NCBI RefSeq assembly: GCF_022524485.1 | Contig: NZ_JAKXMK010000017.1 | Location: 62,001 to 126,000 of the forward strand | Length of the DNA: 64,000 bases | Reading direction: 5' to 3' | Origin: Pseudonocardia alaniniphila | GTDB lineage: Bacteria > Actinomycetota > Actinomycetes > Mycobacteriales > Pseudonocardiaceae | In this document: one piece after another, positions 33,768-42,395 of the stretch | Numbering within the stretch: the stretch's first letter is position 1 | Layout of the letters: every line of letters starts with the position of its first letter | The notes under the pieces: generated by a model | Databases searched by the model: none | Seen by the model: only the letters and a program-made list of their open reading frames with translations | What the model was told of the DNA's origin: nothing | Made by a program: the position numbers and the translations under genes

Positions 33768-35207
33768 TCACAACCCGTGCGGTGTGCCCTCGATGAAGCC
33801 GGCCATCGTCTGCACGCCCACCACGGCTCGCTCGTGGAACTCGTCGAGAGTGCGGGCGCCCGCATAGGTGCACGCCGAGCGGACGCCGGAGCAGATGCTG
33901 TCGAGGACGTCCTCCACGCCGGGACGGACCGGGTCGAGCAACTGCTTCGAGCTCGAGATGCCCTCCTCGAACAGGGCCTTGCGCGCCCGCTCGAAGCTGC
34001 CCTCGTCGCGGGTGCGAGCGCCGACCGCGCGCTTGGACGCCATCCCGAACGACTCCTTGTAGGGCTGCCCGTTCTCGTCGCGCAGCAGGTCGCCCGGTGA
34101 CTCGAAGGTGCCGGCCAGCCAGGAGCCGATCATCACCGCGGACGCGCCGGCGGCGAGGGCGAGGGCGACGTCACGAGGATGGCGCACTCCGCCGTCGGCC
34201 CACACCCGGACGCCGTGGTGGCGCCCGGCCTCGGCGCATTCGAGCACCGCGGAGAACTGCGGTCGCCCGACGCCCGTCATCATGCGCGTGGTGCACATCG
34301 CACCCGGGCCGACGCCGACCTTGACGATGTCGGCGCCCGCGTCCGCGAGGTCGCGCACGCCCGCGGCCGTCACCACGTTGCCTGCCGCGATCGGGACCGC
34401 CGAGCCCGCGCCGGCGACCACCTTCCGGACGGCCCGCAGAGCGTCGAGCATCTTGTCCTGGTGGCCGTGGGCGGTGTCGACGACGACGACGTCCACCCCC
34501 GCCTCCAGCAGCGCCTCCGTCTTGACGGCGACGTCACCGTTGATGCCGACCGCCGCCGCGGTGCGCAGCCGCCCCCGCGCGTCGAGCGTGGGGGAGTAGA
34601 TCGCCGCGCGCAGCGCGCCGAGCCCGGTGAGCAATCCGGCGAGGCGGCCGTCCGCGTCGAGGCCGAGGGCCACCCGCCGTGCGCCGAGGGCGTCGAACAC
34701 ATCACGGGGCGCAGTGTCGAGCGGCAGCGTCAGCGGCGAGGCGTCGAGCACGTCTCCGACTCGCGTGAAGCGGTCGACCCCGGTGCACGCGGCCTCGTCG
34801 ACCGTGCCGACCGGACGCCCGTCCTCGTCGACCACGACGATCGCGCCGTGAGCCCGCTTGGACAGCAGGTTGAGCGCGTCGGCCACGGCGTCGGCGGGCG
34901 TGAGCACGAGCGGCGTGTCCCAGACGGGGTGCCGGGCCTTGATCCACGCGACGATCTCGGCGACCGCGTCGGAGGCCACGTCCTGCGGCAGCACGGTGAG
35001 CGCGCCCCGGCGGGCGAGCGTCTCGGCCATCCGCCTGCCGGCGACCGATGTCATGTTGGCCGCGATGACCGGAACCGTGGCGCCCGAGCGGTCGGCGGTG
35101 GTGAGGTCGACGTCGAACCGCGACGCCACGGATGACCTGCCAGGAACGAGGAACACGTCGTCGTAGGTCAGGTCGTGGTGGGGCTCTTTGCCCTCGAGGA
35201 ATCGCAC
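33768..35207 (-). CDS. guaB1: GuaB1 family IMP dehydrogenase-related protein (probable GMP reductase)
   Basis: A 479-residue IMPDH/GMP-reductase superfamily barrel. TYDDVFLVPGRSSV at the N-terminus, central CBS domains (about residues 90-205), a flavin-free barrel with AVGINGDVAVKTEALLEAGVDVVVVDTAHGH and the catalytic Cys in GVGPGAMCTTRMMTGVG are clear. Sequence and length place it with actinobacterial GuaB1 (Rv1843c), reported as a GMP reductase that salvages guanine nucleotides, rather than with true GuaB2. GTG at 35207 is set by the family start VRFLEGKEPHHDLTYDDVF; TACCGT lies nine bases upstream. Confidence 0.88.
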   Translation of the reverse strand: MRFLEGKEPHHDLTYDDVFLVPGRSSVASRFDVDLTTADRSGATVPVIAANMTSVAGRRMAETLARRGALTVLPQDVASDAVAEIVAWIKARHPVWDTPLVLTPADAVADALNLLSKRAHGAIVVVDEDGRPVGTVDEAACTGVDRFTRVGDVLDASPLTLPLDTAPRDVFDALGARRVALGLDADGRLAGLLTGLGALRAAIYSPTLDARGRLRTAAAVGINGDVAVKTEALLEAGVDVVVVDTAHGHQDKMLDALRAVRKVVAGAGSAVPIAAGNVVTAAGVRDLADAGADIVKVGVGPGAMCTTRMMTGVGRPQFSAVLECAEAGRHHGVRVWADGGVRHPRDVALALAAGASAVMIGSWLAGTFESPGDLLRDENGQPYKESFGMASKRAVGARTRDEGSFERARKALFEEGISSSKQLLDPVRPGVEDVLDSICSGVRSACTYAGARTLDEFHERAVVGVQTMAGFIEGTPHGL

Positions 35208-35216
35208 GAAACGGCA

Positions 35217-35222
35217 ACGGTA
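35217..35222 (-). promoter_or_regulatory. TACCGT -10 element of guaB1
   Basis: Minus-strand TACCGT ends nine bases before the GTG at 35207, and there is no ribosome site. The spacing is at the long end for a leaderless start. Confidence 0.35.
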
Positions 35223-35316
35223 CGCGCGTACGGCGCGTTGCGCTTCCCATCGTGCGCCGGATCGACCGCTGCGGTGCCGTCGCCGCACGTCACAGCGGTG
35301 GCAACGGTGCCTGGCC

Positions 35317-36156
35317 TCAGCGCTTGCGGCCCATCGCAGCGGCGAAGAGCGTGTGCACCGCGCTGTCGACGGGCGTCTCGTCGTCAGGGTGCCAGTCGTT
35401 GGCGTAGACCAGGCCGGGCTCGACCAGATCGAGGCCCTCGTTGAACCGGCGTAGCTCGGCCCAGGTGCGGAAGCGACCCGTGCCGAGTCCGCCCTCGAGG
35501 AACGCCCGCTCCAGCTCCTTGGCCCGCGGCTCGTCGTCGTCGACGAAGTTGGCGAGCAGGAGATAGGCGCCGGGGTCCAGGCGTGCCTTGAGCGCCTCCG
35601 CCGTGACCAGGGCGTCCTCATCGTGCAGGTGATGCAGGATGCTCACCGCCAGCACCGCGTACGGCTTGTCGTAGTCGATGAAATCGCGGGTGGTGGGGTT
35701 GTCGAAGATGGCGTCAGGGTCACGGATGTCGGCGGTGATCACGGTGGTGCGCTCCTCGTCGGCGAGCAGCGCGCGGCCGTGCGCGAGCACGATCGGGTCC
35801 TTGTCGACGTAGACCACGTGGACGCTGGGGTCGACGCGATGGGCGATCTCGTGCACGTTGCCCACGGTGGGCAGGCCCGAGCCGATGTCGATGATCTGGC
35901 GGATGCCGAGGTCGGCGACGAGGTGGGTGACCGTGCGGCGGATGAGATCGCGGCCGGACCTCGCGAGATCGCCTGTCTCGGGGACTGCGGCGTAGAGCGC
36001 GTCGGAAGCGCGCCGGTCGACCTCGAAGTGGTCCTTGCCGCCGAGGATGAAGTCGTAGGCGCGTGCGACGGAGGGCATGTTCAGGTCGATCTCCGGGAGC
36101 GGCACCGTGCCGTCCAGCCCGCGGTTCTCGGTACCGGGTGCCCGGTCGTGCTTCAT
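35317..36156 (-). CDS. SAM-dependent methyltransferase, DUF574 family
   Basis: A 279-residue Rossmann methyltransferase of the DUF574 (S-adenosyl methyltransferase) family that is expanded in filamentous actinobacteria. Hallmarks are PSVARAYDFILGGKDHFEVDR near residue 28, the SAM loop IIDIGSGLPTVGNVHEIA and VYVDKDPIVLAHGRALL, then AVSILHHLHD. Substrates of the family are not generally known. The ATG at 36156 follows GGAGGAG. It is separated by 148 bp from ligB upstream on the same strand, with no hairpin seen. Confidence 0.88.
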   Translation of the reverse strand: MKHDRAPGTENRGLDGTVPLPEIDLNMPSVARAYDFILGGKDHFEVDRRASDALYAAVPETGDLARSGRDLIRRTVTHLVADLGIRQIIDIGSGLPTVGNVHEIAHRVDPSVHVVYVDKDPIVLAHGRALLADEERTTVITADIRDPDAIFDNPTTRDFIDYDKPYAVLAVSILHHLHDEDALVTAEALKARLDPGAYLLLANFVDDDEPRAKELERAFLEGGLGTGRFRTWAELRRFNEGLDLVEPGLVYANDWHPDDETPVDSAVHTLFAAAMGRKR

Positions 36157-36304
36157 ACTTCTCCTCCGGCTGACAGATTGAGCCGGCGCCCAGCCCCGAC
36201 GCCGAAGCGGATGGCCCGCTCGATGCCGATCATGCACCGTCGACATACCTCGACGCACGCGCTGGGGCGTATACGTTCAGTAGAACGTTGTTGCCCGCCG
36301 AGCG

Positions 36305-37813
36305 TCAGTCGCGCAGGAGCGCGCGGACCGCGTCGATCGTGTCGGCCTCCGCGGGAGTCTTGTCCGGGCGGTAACGCAGCACCCTGGCGAACCGCAGCGC
36401 CACACCACCCGGATAGCGAGGGCTGCGCTGGGCGCCGTCGAGCTCGATCTCGACGACGAGCTCGGGCCGCAGCAGCACCACGTGGGCGGACCGCTCCCGG
36501 GTGAGGGCCGGGAACGTGCTGGTCTGCCATGCCAGAAGCTCGTCGGTCATCCCCTTGAACGTCTTGCCGACCATGATCGGCTCGCCGCCGTCGGGATCAC
36601 GGGCGCCCAGGTGGATGTTCGAGAGCTGGTTGGAGCGGCGGCCATGGCCCCACTCCGCACCGAGCACGACGAGGTCGAGCGTGTGGACCGGCTTGACCTT
36701 CTGCCACGCCCGGCCGCGGCGCCCGGCGGCGTAGGGCGCGTCGAGCGACTTGACCATGACACCTTCGTGGCCTACCGCTATGGCTTGGTCGAGGAGCGCG
36801 GCGGCCTCCTCCCCGGTGGGCGCGATCAGACCGGGCATGCGGTGGCTGCCGACGGCGGTGTCGAGGGCGTCGAGTCGCTGCGCGAGCGGTGCGTCGAGCA
36901 GGTCGGTGCCGTCGAGGTGCAGGCAGTCGAAGAAGAACGGCTGGAGCAGCAGTTCGCCCGCAGCCGCACCGAACCGGCTCATCGTCTCCTGGAACGGGCG
37001 GGGGCGGCCGTCGTCGCGCAACGCGAGTGTCTCCCCGTCGAGCACGACCGAACGGCACGGCAGCGATCGCACCAGCTCGACGAGCTCCGGGACGCTGGAG
37101 GTGATCTCGCGCAACGTACGAGTCCAGACCCGTACGTCGTCGCCCTCGCGGTGCACCTGGATACGAGCGCCGTCGAGCTTGTACTCGACGCTTGCGCGCG
37201 GCCCGATCTCGGCCAGAGCGGCATCGAGAGTGGCGGCGGGAGAGGCGAGCATGGGCCGCACCGGCCGCCCTACCTGCAGCGAGACGGCATCGAGACCTGC
37301 GACTCCCTCGGTGAGCGCCAGCCGGGCGGTGGCGGGGAGCCGGCCGGAGAGCATGAACGCGCGCCGGACCGCGGCCGCGGGCACCTCGGCCGCCGCGGCG
37401 ACCGCCTCCAGCATCACGCCCTCCAGGGCGCCCTGACGCAGCTCGCCGGTGAGCAGCCGGCGCAGGAACTCCTGCTCGTCGGCGGTGGCGGCGCCGAACA
37501 GCTCGGCGAGCAGCGCGGTTCGGCGGGCCGTGGAACCGGCGCCGGTGGTGGCTGCCAGCGCGTCGAGGGTGGCGTCGACCCCGGCGACCTCCAGCCGAGG
37601 CTCGGCCGCCGGAGCAGCGTCGATCGCGACGAGGGTGCGCCAGCCGGTGCCGAGACGGTTCTGCCGTGGCTCACCCGCCAGCCATGCCGTGGCCGGCTCG
37701 ACCTCGTGGCCCTCGGCCCGGCGCAGGAGGGCGGCGAGGGTGGCCGCCTTCGCGGTGCGGGAGCGCGTGGCCCCCACCTCCGCTGATGCGGCGACGACGT
37801 CGGCGAGCAACAC
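36305..37813 (-). CDS. ligB: ATP-dependent DNA ligase, LigB type
   Basis: A 502-residue ATP-dependent DNA ligase resembling mycobacterial LigB (Rv3062). The adenylated Lys212 is in VEYKLDGARIQVHREG. Other nucleotidyltransferase motifs are VVLDGETLA, PFFFDCLHL, EGVMVKSLDAPYAAGRRGRAWQKVKP (motifs IV/V), and the OB-fold includes LRPELVVEIELDGAQRSPRYPGGVALRFARVLRYRPDK. The N-terminal 170 residues are the helical DNA-binding domain. It seals nicks in repair and is dispensable in mycobacteria. GTG at 37813 fits the family start; ATG at 37822 is an alternative. Confidence 0.9.
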   Translation of the reverse strand: MLLADVVAASAEVGATRSRTAKAATLAALLRRAEGHEVEPATAWLAGEPRQNRLGTGWRTLVAIDAAPAAEPRLEVAGVDATLDALAATTGAGSTARRTALLAELFGAATADEQEFLRRLLTGELRQGALEGVMLEAVAAAAEVPAAAVRRAFMLSGRLPATARLALTEGVAGLDAVSLQVGRPVRPMLASPAATLDAALAEIGPRASVEYKLDGARIQVHREGDDVRVWTRTLREITSSVPELVELVRSLPCRSVVLDGETLALRDDGRPRPFQETMSRFGAAAGELLLQPFFFDCLHLDGTDLLDAPLAQRLDALDTAVGSHRMPGLIAPTGEEAAALLDQAIAVGHEGVMVKSLDAPYAAGRRGRAWQKVKPVHTLDLVVLGAEWGHGRRSNQLSNIHLGARDPDGGEPIMVGKTFKGMTDELLAWQTSTFPALTRERSAHVVLLRPELVVEIELDGAQRSPRYPGGVALRFARVLRYRPDKTPAEADTIDAVRALLRD

Positions 37814-37862
37814 GTGGCCCATCCTGACAGCGCACACCGACATTCCGCGCAGGTTGCGCCCG

Positions 37863-38258
37863 CTACGAGGACGGCCTGAGCTGGGTGGAGCGGACGAGCT
37901 CCTGCCTGATGTGGTCGACGTCGTCGAGCGGCGCATCCCTCGCGGCGATCCCGACGACCAGCCGGAAGATCTCGTCGTCGGTCGCCACCACGTCATAGCC
38001 GTTGATCCACAAGAAGGTGGCGGTGGCAAGCCACCCCAACCGCTTGTTCCCGTCGACCAAGCCGTGATTGCTCACCAGCGACTGCAGCAGCGCGGCCGCC
38101 TTGCCGTGCAGGCTCGGATAGGCGTCCTTCCCGAACACGGTGGCCTGCGGCCGCGCGAGCGCGGACCCCAGCAGCCCGTAGTCACGCACCTCGGGTCTGC
38201 CCGGGACAGCCTGCCGCGCGATCTGCATCAATGACTCGAGCGTGAGGAATTCCGTCAC
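37863..38258 (-). CDS. doc: Doc family toxin (type II toxin-antitoxin)
   Basis: A 131-residue Fic/Doc protein. The active-site loop is HGLVDGNKRLGW (His65 to Arg73), matching Doc's HxxxDGNKR, which phosphorylates elongation factor Tu in P1 Doc. YGLLGSALARPQATVFGKDAYPS and LVDGNKRLGWLATATFLWINGY are typical of chromosomal death-on-curing toxins. The GTG at 38258 overlaps the antitoxin stop as GTGA, ensuring coupled synthesis after the antitoxin. All catalytic residues are intact, so the toxin should be active. Confidence 0.88.
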   Translation of the reverse strand: MTEFLTLESLMQIARQAVPGRPEVRDYGLLGSALARPQATVFGKDAYPSLHGKAAALLQSLVSNHGLVDGNKRLGWLATATFLWINGYDVVATDDEIFRLVVGIAARDAPLDDVDHIRQELVRSTQLRPSS

Positions 38259-38461
38259 GCCTTGCCGAGCCGGTCGAGAAGCTCCTCGTAGCGAGGCGTG
38301 AGAACCTCGAGCGCGCCGTGGACCCGGGAGAGGTGCGCGTGGCGGGCGATGTACTCGCGCACGGCTTCGCGGGCGACGTCCTGCATGGAGCGGTGCTCGA
38401 TCTCGGCCTGCGCGCGCAGGGCCTCGGCCTCGTCTTCCGTGAGCCGCAGTGTCATGGCCAT
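38255..38461 (-). CDS. Ribbon-helix-helix antitoxin of the Doc module
   Basis: A 68-residue protein whose N-terminal half is a ribbon-helix-helix DNA-binding fold: MTLRLTEDEAEALRAQAE then HRSMQDVAREAVREYIARH. The C-terminal half should wrap the Doc toxin. It precedes the toxin gene with a four-base overlap, the usual antitoxin-first order. The ATG at 38461 (or 38455) lies six bases after a TATCGT -10 element, suggesting a leaderless mRNA. Two GATACC repeats overlap that promoter and are probably its own operator. Confidence 0.82.
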   Translation of the reverse strand: MAMTLRLTEDEAEALRAQAEIEHRSMQDVAREAVREYIARHAHLSRVHGALEVLTPRYEELLDRLGKA

Positions 38462-38467
38462 CTGTAA

Positions 38468-38486
38468 ACGATACCAGTGTGATACC
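38468..38486 (-). promoter_or_regulatory. Promoter and operator of the RHH/Doc module
   Basis: The -10 element TATCGT (minus strand, 38468-38473) overlaps the first of two GATACC direct repeats (38470-38475 and 38481-38486, 11-bp period). An RHH antitoxin bound there would shut the promoter, giving autoregulation. Confidence 0.5.
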
Positions 38487-38698
38487 GGCGAGCGGGAGGC
38501 TTCGCGAGCACGCCGAATTGAGCGGGCATGGGTTCGGAAGCGTTGGTCCTCGTTCCGCTCTACGCAACCCACCGGACCGCGCGCCAGCATCACCGGCTCG
38601 GACGCTCGGCCCATGCCGGACCTCCAGGCGACCCCGAATCGAATTGCCCTCCCTTCTGCGCCATCGACCCTTTGTGAGCGGGGAGGTCACCGACCGCG

Positions 38699-39645
38699 AT
38701 GAACCGCACCCTCCGCCGCGCGTTGCCGGCCCTGGCCGCTGTGCTCCTCGCACTCCTGGCCGGCTGTGGCGCGAGCGCCTCCACCTCCCAGAGTGGAGCG
38801 GGAGGTTCCGACCCCGACACTCTCGTGTTCTCCGCGGTTCCCGGCGAGCAGACGACGCGGATCCAGCAGCGGTACGCGCCCGTCCTCGACATGCTCTCCA
38901 AGGTCACCGGGAAGAAGATCGAGTTCCACCAGGCCACCAACTACGCCGCCGTGATCGAGGCGCAGCTCGCCGGGCAGGTCCAGATCGCCGAGTACGGCCC
39001 GCTGTCGTACGTACTCGCCAAGGAGCAGGGCGCCGACATCACGGCTGTCGGTGCCTCGATCGACCACAAGGGCGAGGCACCCGGATACCACTCCTACGGG
39101 ATCACGAAGGCCGGGTCACCGATCAAGTCGATCAAGGACTACTCCGGAAAGAAGATCTGTTATGTCGACCCGGATTCGACGTCCGGTTTCCTGTATCCGT
39201 CCGCTGAACTGCTCCGGAACGGGATCAACCCGATGACGGGTGTGCAACCGATCTTCGCCGGCGGTCACGACGCATCCGCGCTCGAAGTTCTTTCCGGACG
39301 GTGCGACGCCGGTTTCGCCGACGACTCGATGGTCGACACGGTCCTACCGCAGTCGGGTCAGCTCAATCCCGGACAGCTGACCGTCCTCTGGCGCTCCGAC
39401 ATCATCCCGGGCTCGCCGGTGGCGATCAGCAACTCGCTCTCACCTCAGCTCAAGACGGAGCTGACCGACGCTTCCAGAACAAGGCGAACATCGACTACCT
39501 GAAAGCCAACGGCTTCTGCGGGCAGGACTGCGCGTTCGGGGCCAGCGGTACCTGGGGCTACGCGCCGGTGAACGACGCGTTCTACAACCCGATCCGCCAG
39601 GTCTGCGCCATCACCAAGAACAAGAACTGCACAACCGGATCCTGA
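38699..39645 (+). pseudogene. phnD: Phosphonate-type ABC substrate-binding lipoprotein, frameshifted
   Basis: The first frame (38699-39502) gives a lipoprotein signal ending LLALLAGC and a PhnD-like body: EFHQATNYAAVIEAQLAGQVQIAEYGPLSYVLA and VDPDSTSGFLYPSAELLR. After LKTELTD near 39470 the frame runs to a premature stop, while the normal continuation, FQNKANIDYLKANGFCG to the end at 39645, is read one frame over. One missing base near 39471-39475 explains it; a sequencing error is possible. No phnC/phnE genes follow, so the receptor is orphaned in this window. A strong hairpin follows the downstream stop. Confidence 0.8.
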
Positions 39646-39651
39646 CCTCGG

Positions 39652-39692
39652 ACGGTCGCCGCCACCCGGAGGAGACGGGTGGCGGCGACCGT
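39652..39692. terminator. Strong bidirectional hairpin between phnD and the ABC operon
   Basis: Perfect 17-bp arms (starting ACGGTCGCCGCCACCCG) with a seven-base loop, filling the gap between convergent stop codons at 39645 and 39698. Confidence 0.8.
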
Positions 39693-39697
39693 GCGGG

Positions 39698-40699
39698 TCA
39701 GGGGGCGAGCGTCACCGTGGTCGGCTCCCCGGCGCCGGGGAGGCCCGGTCGGCTCGTGACGTCGACGATCAGCTCGCCGACCTCACTGGTGACCACCAGC
39801 CGGGTGACCGCACCGAGGAACGTGCTGGTCAGCACGGTGCCCGGAAAGCCGTCGGGGTCTCCGACGGCGAGCCCTTCCGGCCGCACCTGACGCGTCGGCG
39901 CACCCGGCCGGATCAGCGGCCGGTCGCCGTCCTCGACGGGGACGTGGTTGGTGACCCCGACGAACTCGGCGACGAACTCCGTGGCGGGCCGGTTGTACAC
40001 CTCCTGCGGGGTGTCCACCTGCTCGAGCCTGCCCTTGTTGAGCACTGCCACCCGGTCGGCCACGGCCAGGGCCTCTGCCTGGTCGTGGGTGACGAACAGC
40101 GTGGTGATGCCCTCCGCGAGCTGCACGCGGCGGATCTCGTCGCGCAGCTGCACGCGCACCCGGGCGTCCAGCGCCGAGAGCGGCTCGTCGAGCAGCAGCA
40201 CCGACGGGGAGACGGCCAGCGCGCGGGCGAGTGCCACGCGCTGCTGCTGGCCGCCGGACATCTCGTGCGGATACGAGCCACCCCGGTCACCCAGCCCGAC
40301 GACCTCGAGCAGCTCGGCAGCCCGCCGAGCCCGCTCCGCCGCGCCCACGCGCCGCATGCGCAGCCCGAACCCGACGTTCTCGGCGGCCGTCATCGTGGGG
40401 AAGAGGCTGTAGGCCTGGAACACCATGCCGGTGTCGCGCTTCGACGCCGGCATGCCGGTGACGTCCTTGCCACCGATCAGCACCTGGCCGGACGTCGGGG
40501 TGTCGAAGCCGGCCAGCAGCCGCAGCGCGGTGGTCTTCCCACACCCGGACGGGCCCAGCAGGGCGAGCAGCTCGCCGGGCTTCAACGCCAGGTCGAGCCC
40601 GTCGAGGGCGTGGGTGGTGCCGTAGCTGCGCCGCAGAGCGCGGAACTCCACGGCGGTGCCGCGATCCGTCGCCTGCGGTGCAGTGATGACGTCGGTCAT
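39698..40699 (-). CDS. ABC transporter ATP-binding protein, PotA/FbpC-like
   Basis: A 333-residue ATPase of the CUT/POT class, with a C-terminal TOBE-type regulatory domain (about residues 245-333). Walker A GPSGCGKTT, Q-loop VFQAYSLFPTMTAAENV, signature MSGGQQQRVALARALA, Walker B LLLDEPLSALDARVR and switch LFVTHDQAEAL are present. The ATG at 40699 overlaps the upstream permease stop as ATGA. It is the last gene of a four-gene importer operon (receptor, two permeases, ATPase) like those for 2-aminoethylphosphonate, iron or polyamines. Confidence 0.9.
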   Translation of the reverse strand: MTDVITAPQATDRGTAVEFRALRRSYGTTHALDGLDLALKPGELLALLGPSGCGKTTALRLLAGFDTPTSGQVLIGGKDVTGMPASKRDTGMVFQAYSLFPTMTAAENVGFGLRMRRVGAAERARRAAELLEVVGLGDRGGSYPHEMSGGQQQRVALARALAVSPSVLLLDEPLSALDARVRVQLRDEIRRVQLAEGITTLFVTHDQAEALAVADRVAVLNKGRLEQVDTPQEVYNRPATEFVAEFVGVTNHVPVEDGDRPLIRPGAPTRQVRPEGLAVGDPDGFPGTVLTSTFLGAVTRLVVTSEVGELIVDVTSRPGLPGAGEPTTVTLAP

Positions 40700-41487
40700 G
40701 CGGAGGTCCTCCTCGAACGGGTGCGGCCGCCACCGGCGAACGACACCGCCAGCAGCAGCAACCACGTGAGCAGCAGGCTGGCCAGCGACAACGCCACCGA
40801 AACGCCTGCGGCGCTGCGCCCCACCTCGACGACAGCGATGGGGAAGGTGTCGGTGTAGAGCAGGATGCGGGCGATGACGATCTCGCCGAGCACGAGCGCC
40901 AGCGTCAGGAACGCGGCGCCGAGCACGGCCGTGCGGATCGCCGGCAGGACCACGCGCACCAGTGCCGACGCCATCCCGGCACCCAGGTTGCGGGCCGCCT
41001 CCACGAGCGTGCGCAGGGGGATCGCCGCCAGCCCGTTGTCGACCGCCCGGTAGGCGAACGGAAGTGCGAGCACCACGTAGAACGGGGTGAGCGCGGTGGT
41101 GGAGGACGCGAACAGGGTGCGGAACACCGGGCCGCCGAGATTGGCCTGGACGAACGCGATGCCGGCCGCCATCACGACGGGTGGCACGACGATCGGCAGG
41201 ATCGTGGCGCTCTCCAGCAGCCCGGCCACCGAGGGGAAGCGCAGCCGCACCCACACCGCTGTGGGCACGACGAGCACGAGCACGACCACTGCGGTGAGCA
41301 CCGCGATCTGCAACGACGTGAACAGCGCGGTGAGCAGCACGTCGTCACCGGCGATCGCCAGGTAGTTGCCCACGCCGTAGCCACCGCCGGGGATCCGCAG
41401 GCTGAACTCGGCTGCGGACAACAATGGCACCAGGAAGTAGATCGCCGCGATCGTGAGGACGACGACGCGCCAGCGCCGCCGCCTCAT
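40696..41487 (-). CDS. ABC transporter permease 2
   Basis: A 263-residue permease of the PotC type with six membrane segments, starting MRRRRWRVVVLTIAAIYFLVPLLSAAEFS. The cytoplasmic EAA loop is LRTLVEAARNLGAGMASALVRVVLP around residues 163-187. ATG at 41487 overlaps the stop of the first permease as ATGA, and its own stop overlaps the ATPase start, so the proteins are made together. Together with the PotB-like partner it should form the channel. Confidence 0.87.
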   Translation of the reverse strand: MRRRRWRVVVLTIAAIYFLVPLLSAAEFSLRIPGGGYGVGNYLAIAGDDVLLTALFTSLQIAVLTAVVVLVLVVPTAVWVRLRFPSVAGLLESATILPIVVPPVVMAAGIAFVQANLGGPVFRTLFASSTTALTPFYVVLALPFAYRAVDNGLAAIPLRTLVEAARNLGAGMASALVRVVLPAIRTAVLGAAFLTLALVLGEIVIARILLYTDTFPIAVVEVGRSAAGVSVALSLASLLLTWLLLLAVSFAGGGRTRSRRTSA

Positions 41488-42386
41488 CTGGCGCTCCAGC
41501 GGGCGGCCCGGCGCTGCAGCAGCAGGTACCCGACCATCACGAGCGCGATCACGACGACCATGTCGACGCCGAGCGCGAGCCCCACGTTCTGCTGGTTGGC
41601 GAGCACGTTGCCCGAGAGGGCGGACGCGATCGCCGTGGGCAGCAGTGGGATCGAGCCGCTGGTGAGGGCGAGCGCCGTGGCGTAGGCCGCGAAGGCGTTG
41701 CCGAACAGCACGAGCGTGGCACCGCCCAGCGCGGGCGCGAGCACCGGCAGCGCGACGTGGCGCCAGTACGTCCACGCGGACGCGCCGAGGTTCTCCGCCG
41801 CCTCACGCCACTGCGGCAGCAGCCCCTCCAGGGCCGGGGTGATCAGGATGACCATCAGCGGCACCTGGAAGTAGACGTAGGTGAGGCCCAGACCGGTGAG
41901 GGAGTCGATCCGGAACCCACCCGCGTACAGGTCGATGCCGATGCCGCGCAGGAAGACGGTGGCGAGCCCCGTCTGGCCGAGTGCGGCGATGAAGGCGAAG
42001 GCGAGCGGCACGCCGCCGAAGTAGGCGAGCACACCGGACGCGGTGGCCACGATCCGGCGCAACGGGCTGTCGGGGCGCCCGGTGAGCACGGCCTGGGCGA
42101 GGAACGTGCCGAACACCGCGCCGATCACGGCCGTGACGGCCGAGATGAGCAGGCTCGACAGAAACGCCGCGCGGTACTGCGGCTCGCTCACCGACGCCAC
42201 CAGGTTGGCCAGCGTGGGCCGCCCGTCCGCGTCGGCGAATGCGCCGTTGATGACGAAGAAGAGTGGGCCGCCCAGGAACACCAGCATGTAGCCCAGGAAC
42301 GGCACCAGCCCCAGCGCCGCGGCCCAGGACCGGGTGGCGCGCACCCGTTCCGGGGGCGCGGCGGGGGCCTCGAGCAGTGCTGTCAT
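41484..42386 (-). CDS. ABC transporter permease 1
   Basis: A 300-residue PotB-type permease with six membrane helices. The loop WREAAENLGASAWTYWRHVALPVLAPAL (near residues 192-219) is the EAA motif that docks to the ATPase. VYFQVPLMVILITPAL is a typical fifth-helix sequence of the iron/thiamine/2-aminoethylphosphonate group. The ATG at 42386 follows GGAG. It begins nine bases after the receptor gene stop. Confidence 0.87.
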   Translation of the reverse strand: MTALLEAPAAPPERVRATRSWAAALGLVPFLGYMLVFLGGPLFFVINGAFADADGRPTLANLVASVSEPQYRAAFLSSLLISAVTAVIGAVFGTFLAQAVLTGRPDSPLRRIVATASGVLAYFGGVPLAFAFIAALGQTGLATVFLRGIGIDLYAGGFRIDSLTGLGLTYVYFQVPLMVILITPALEGLLPQWREAAENLGASAWTYWRHVALPVLAPALGGATLVLFGNAFAAYATALALTSGSIPLLPTAIASALSGNVLANQQNVGLALGVDMVVVIALVMVGYLLLQRRAARWSAR

Positions 42387-42395
42387 CACTGCTCC

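Noticed and set aside
39460..39490. Programmed frameshift in phnD
   Set aside because: No slippery heptamer or downstream pseudoknot is evident, and this family is not known to use frameshifting; a single-base loss or sequencing error is simpler.
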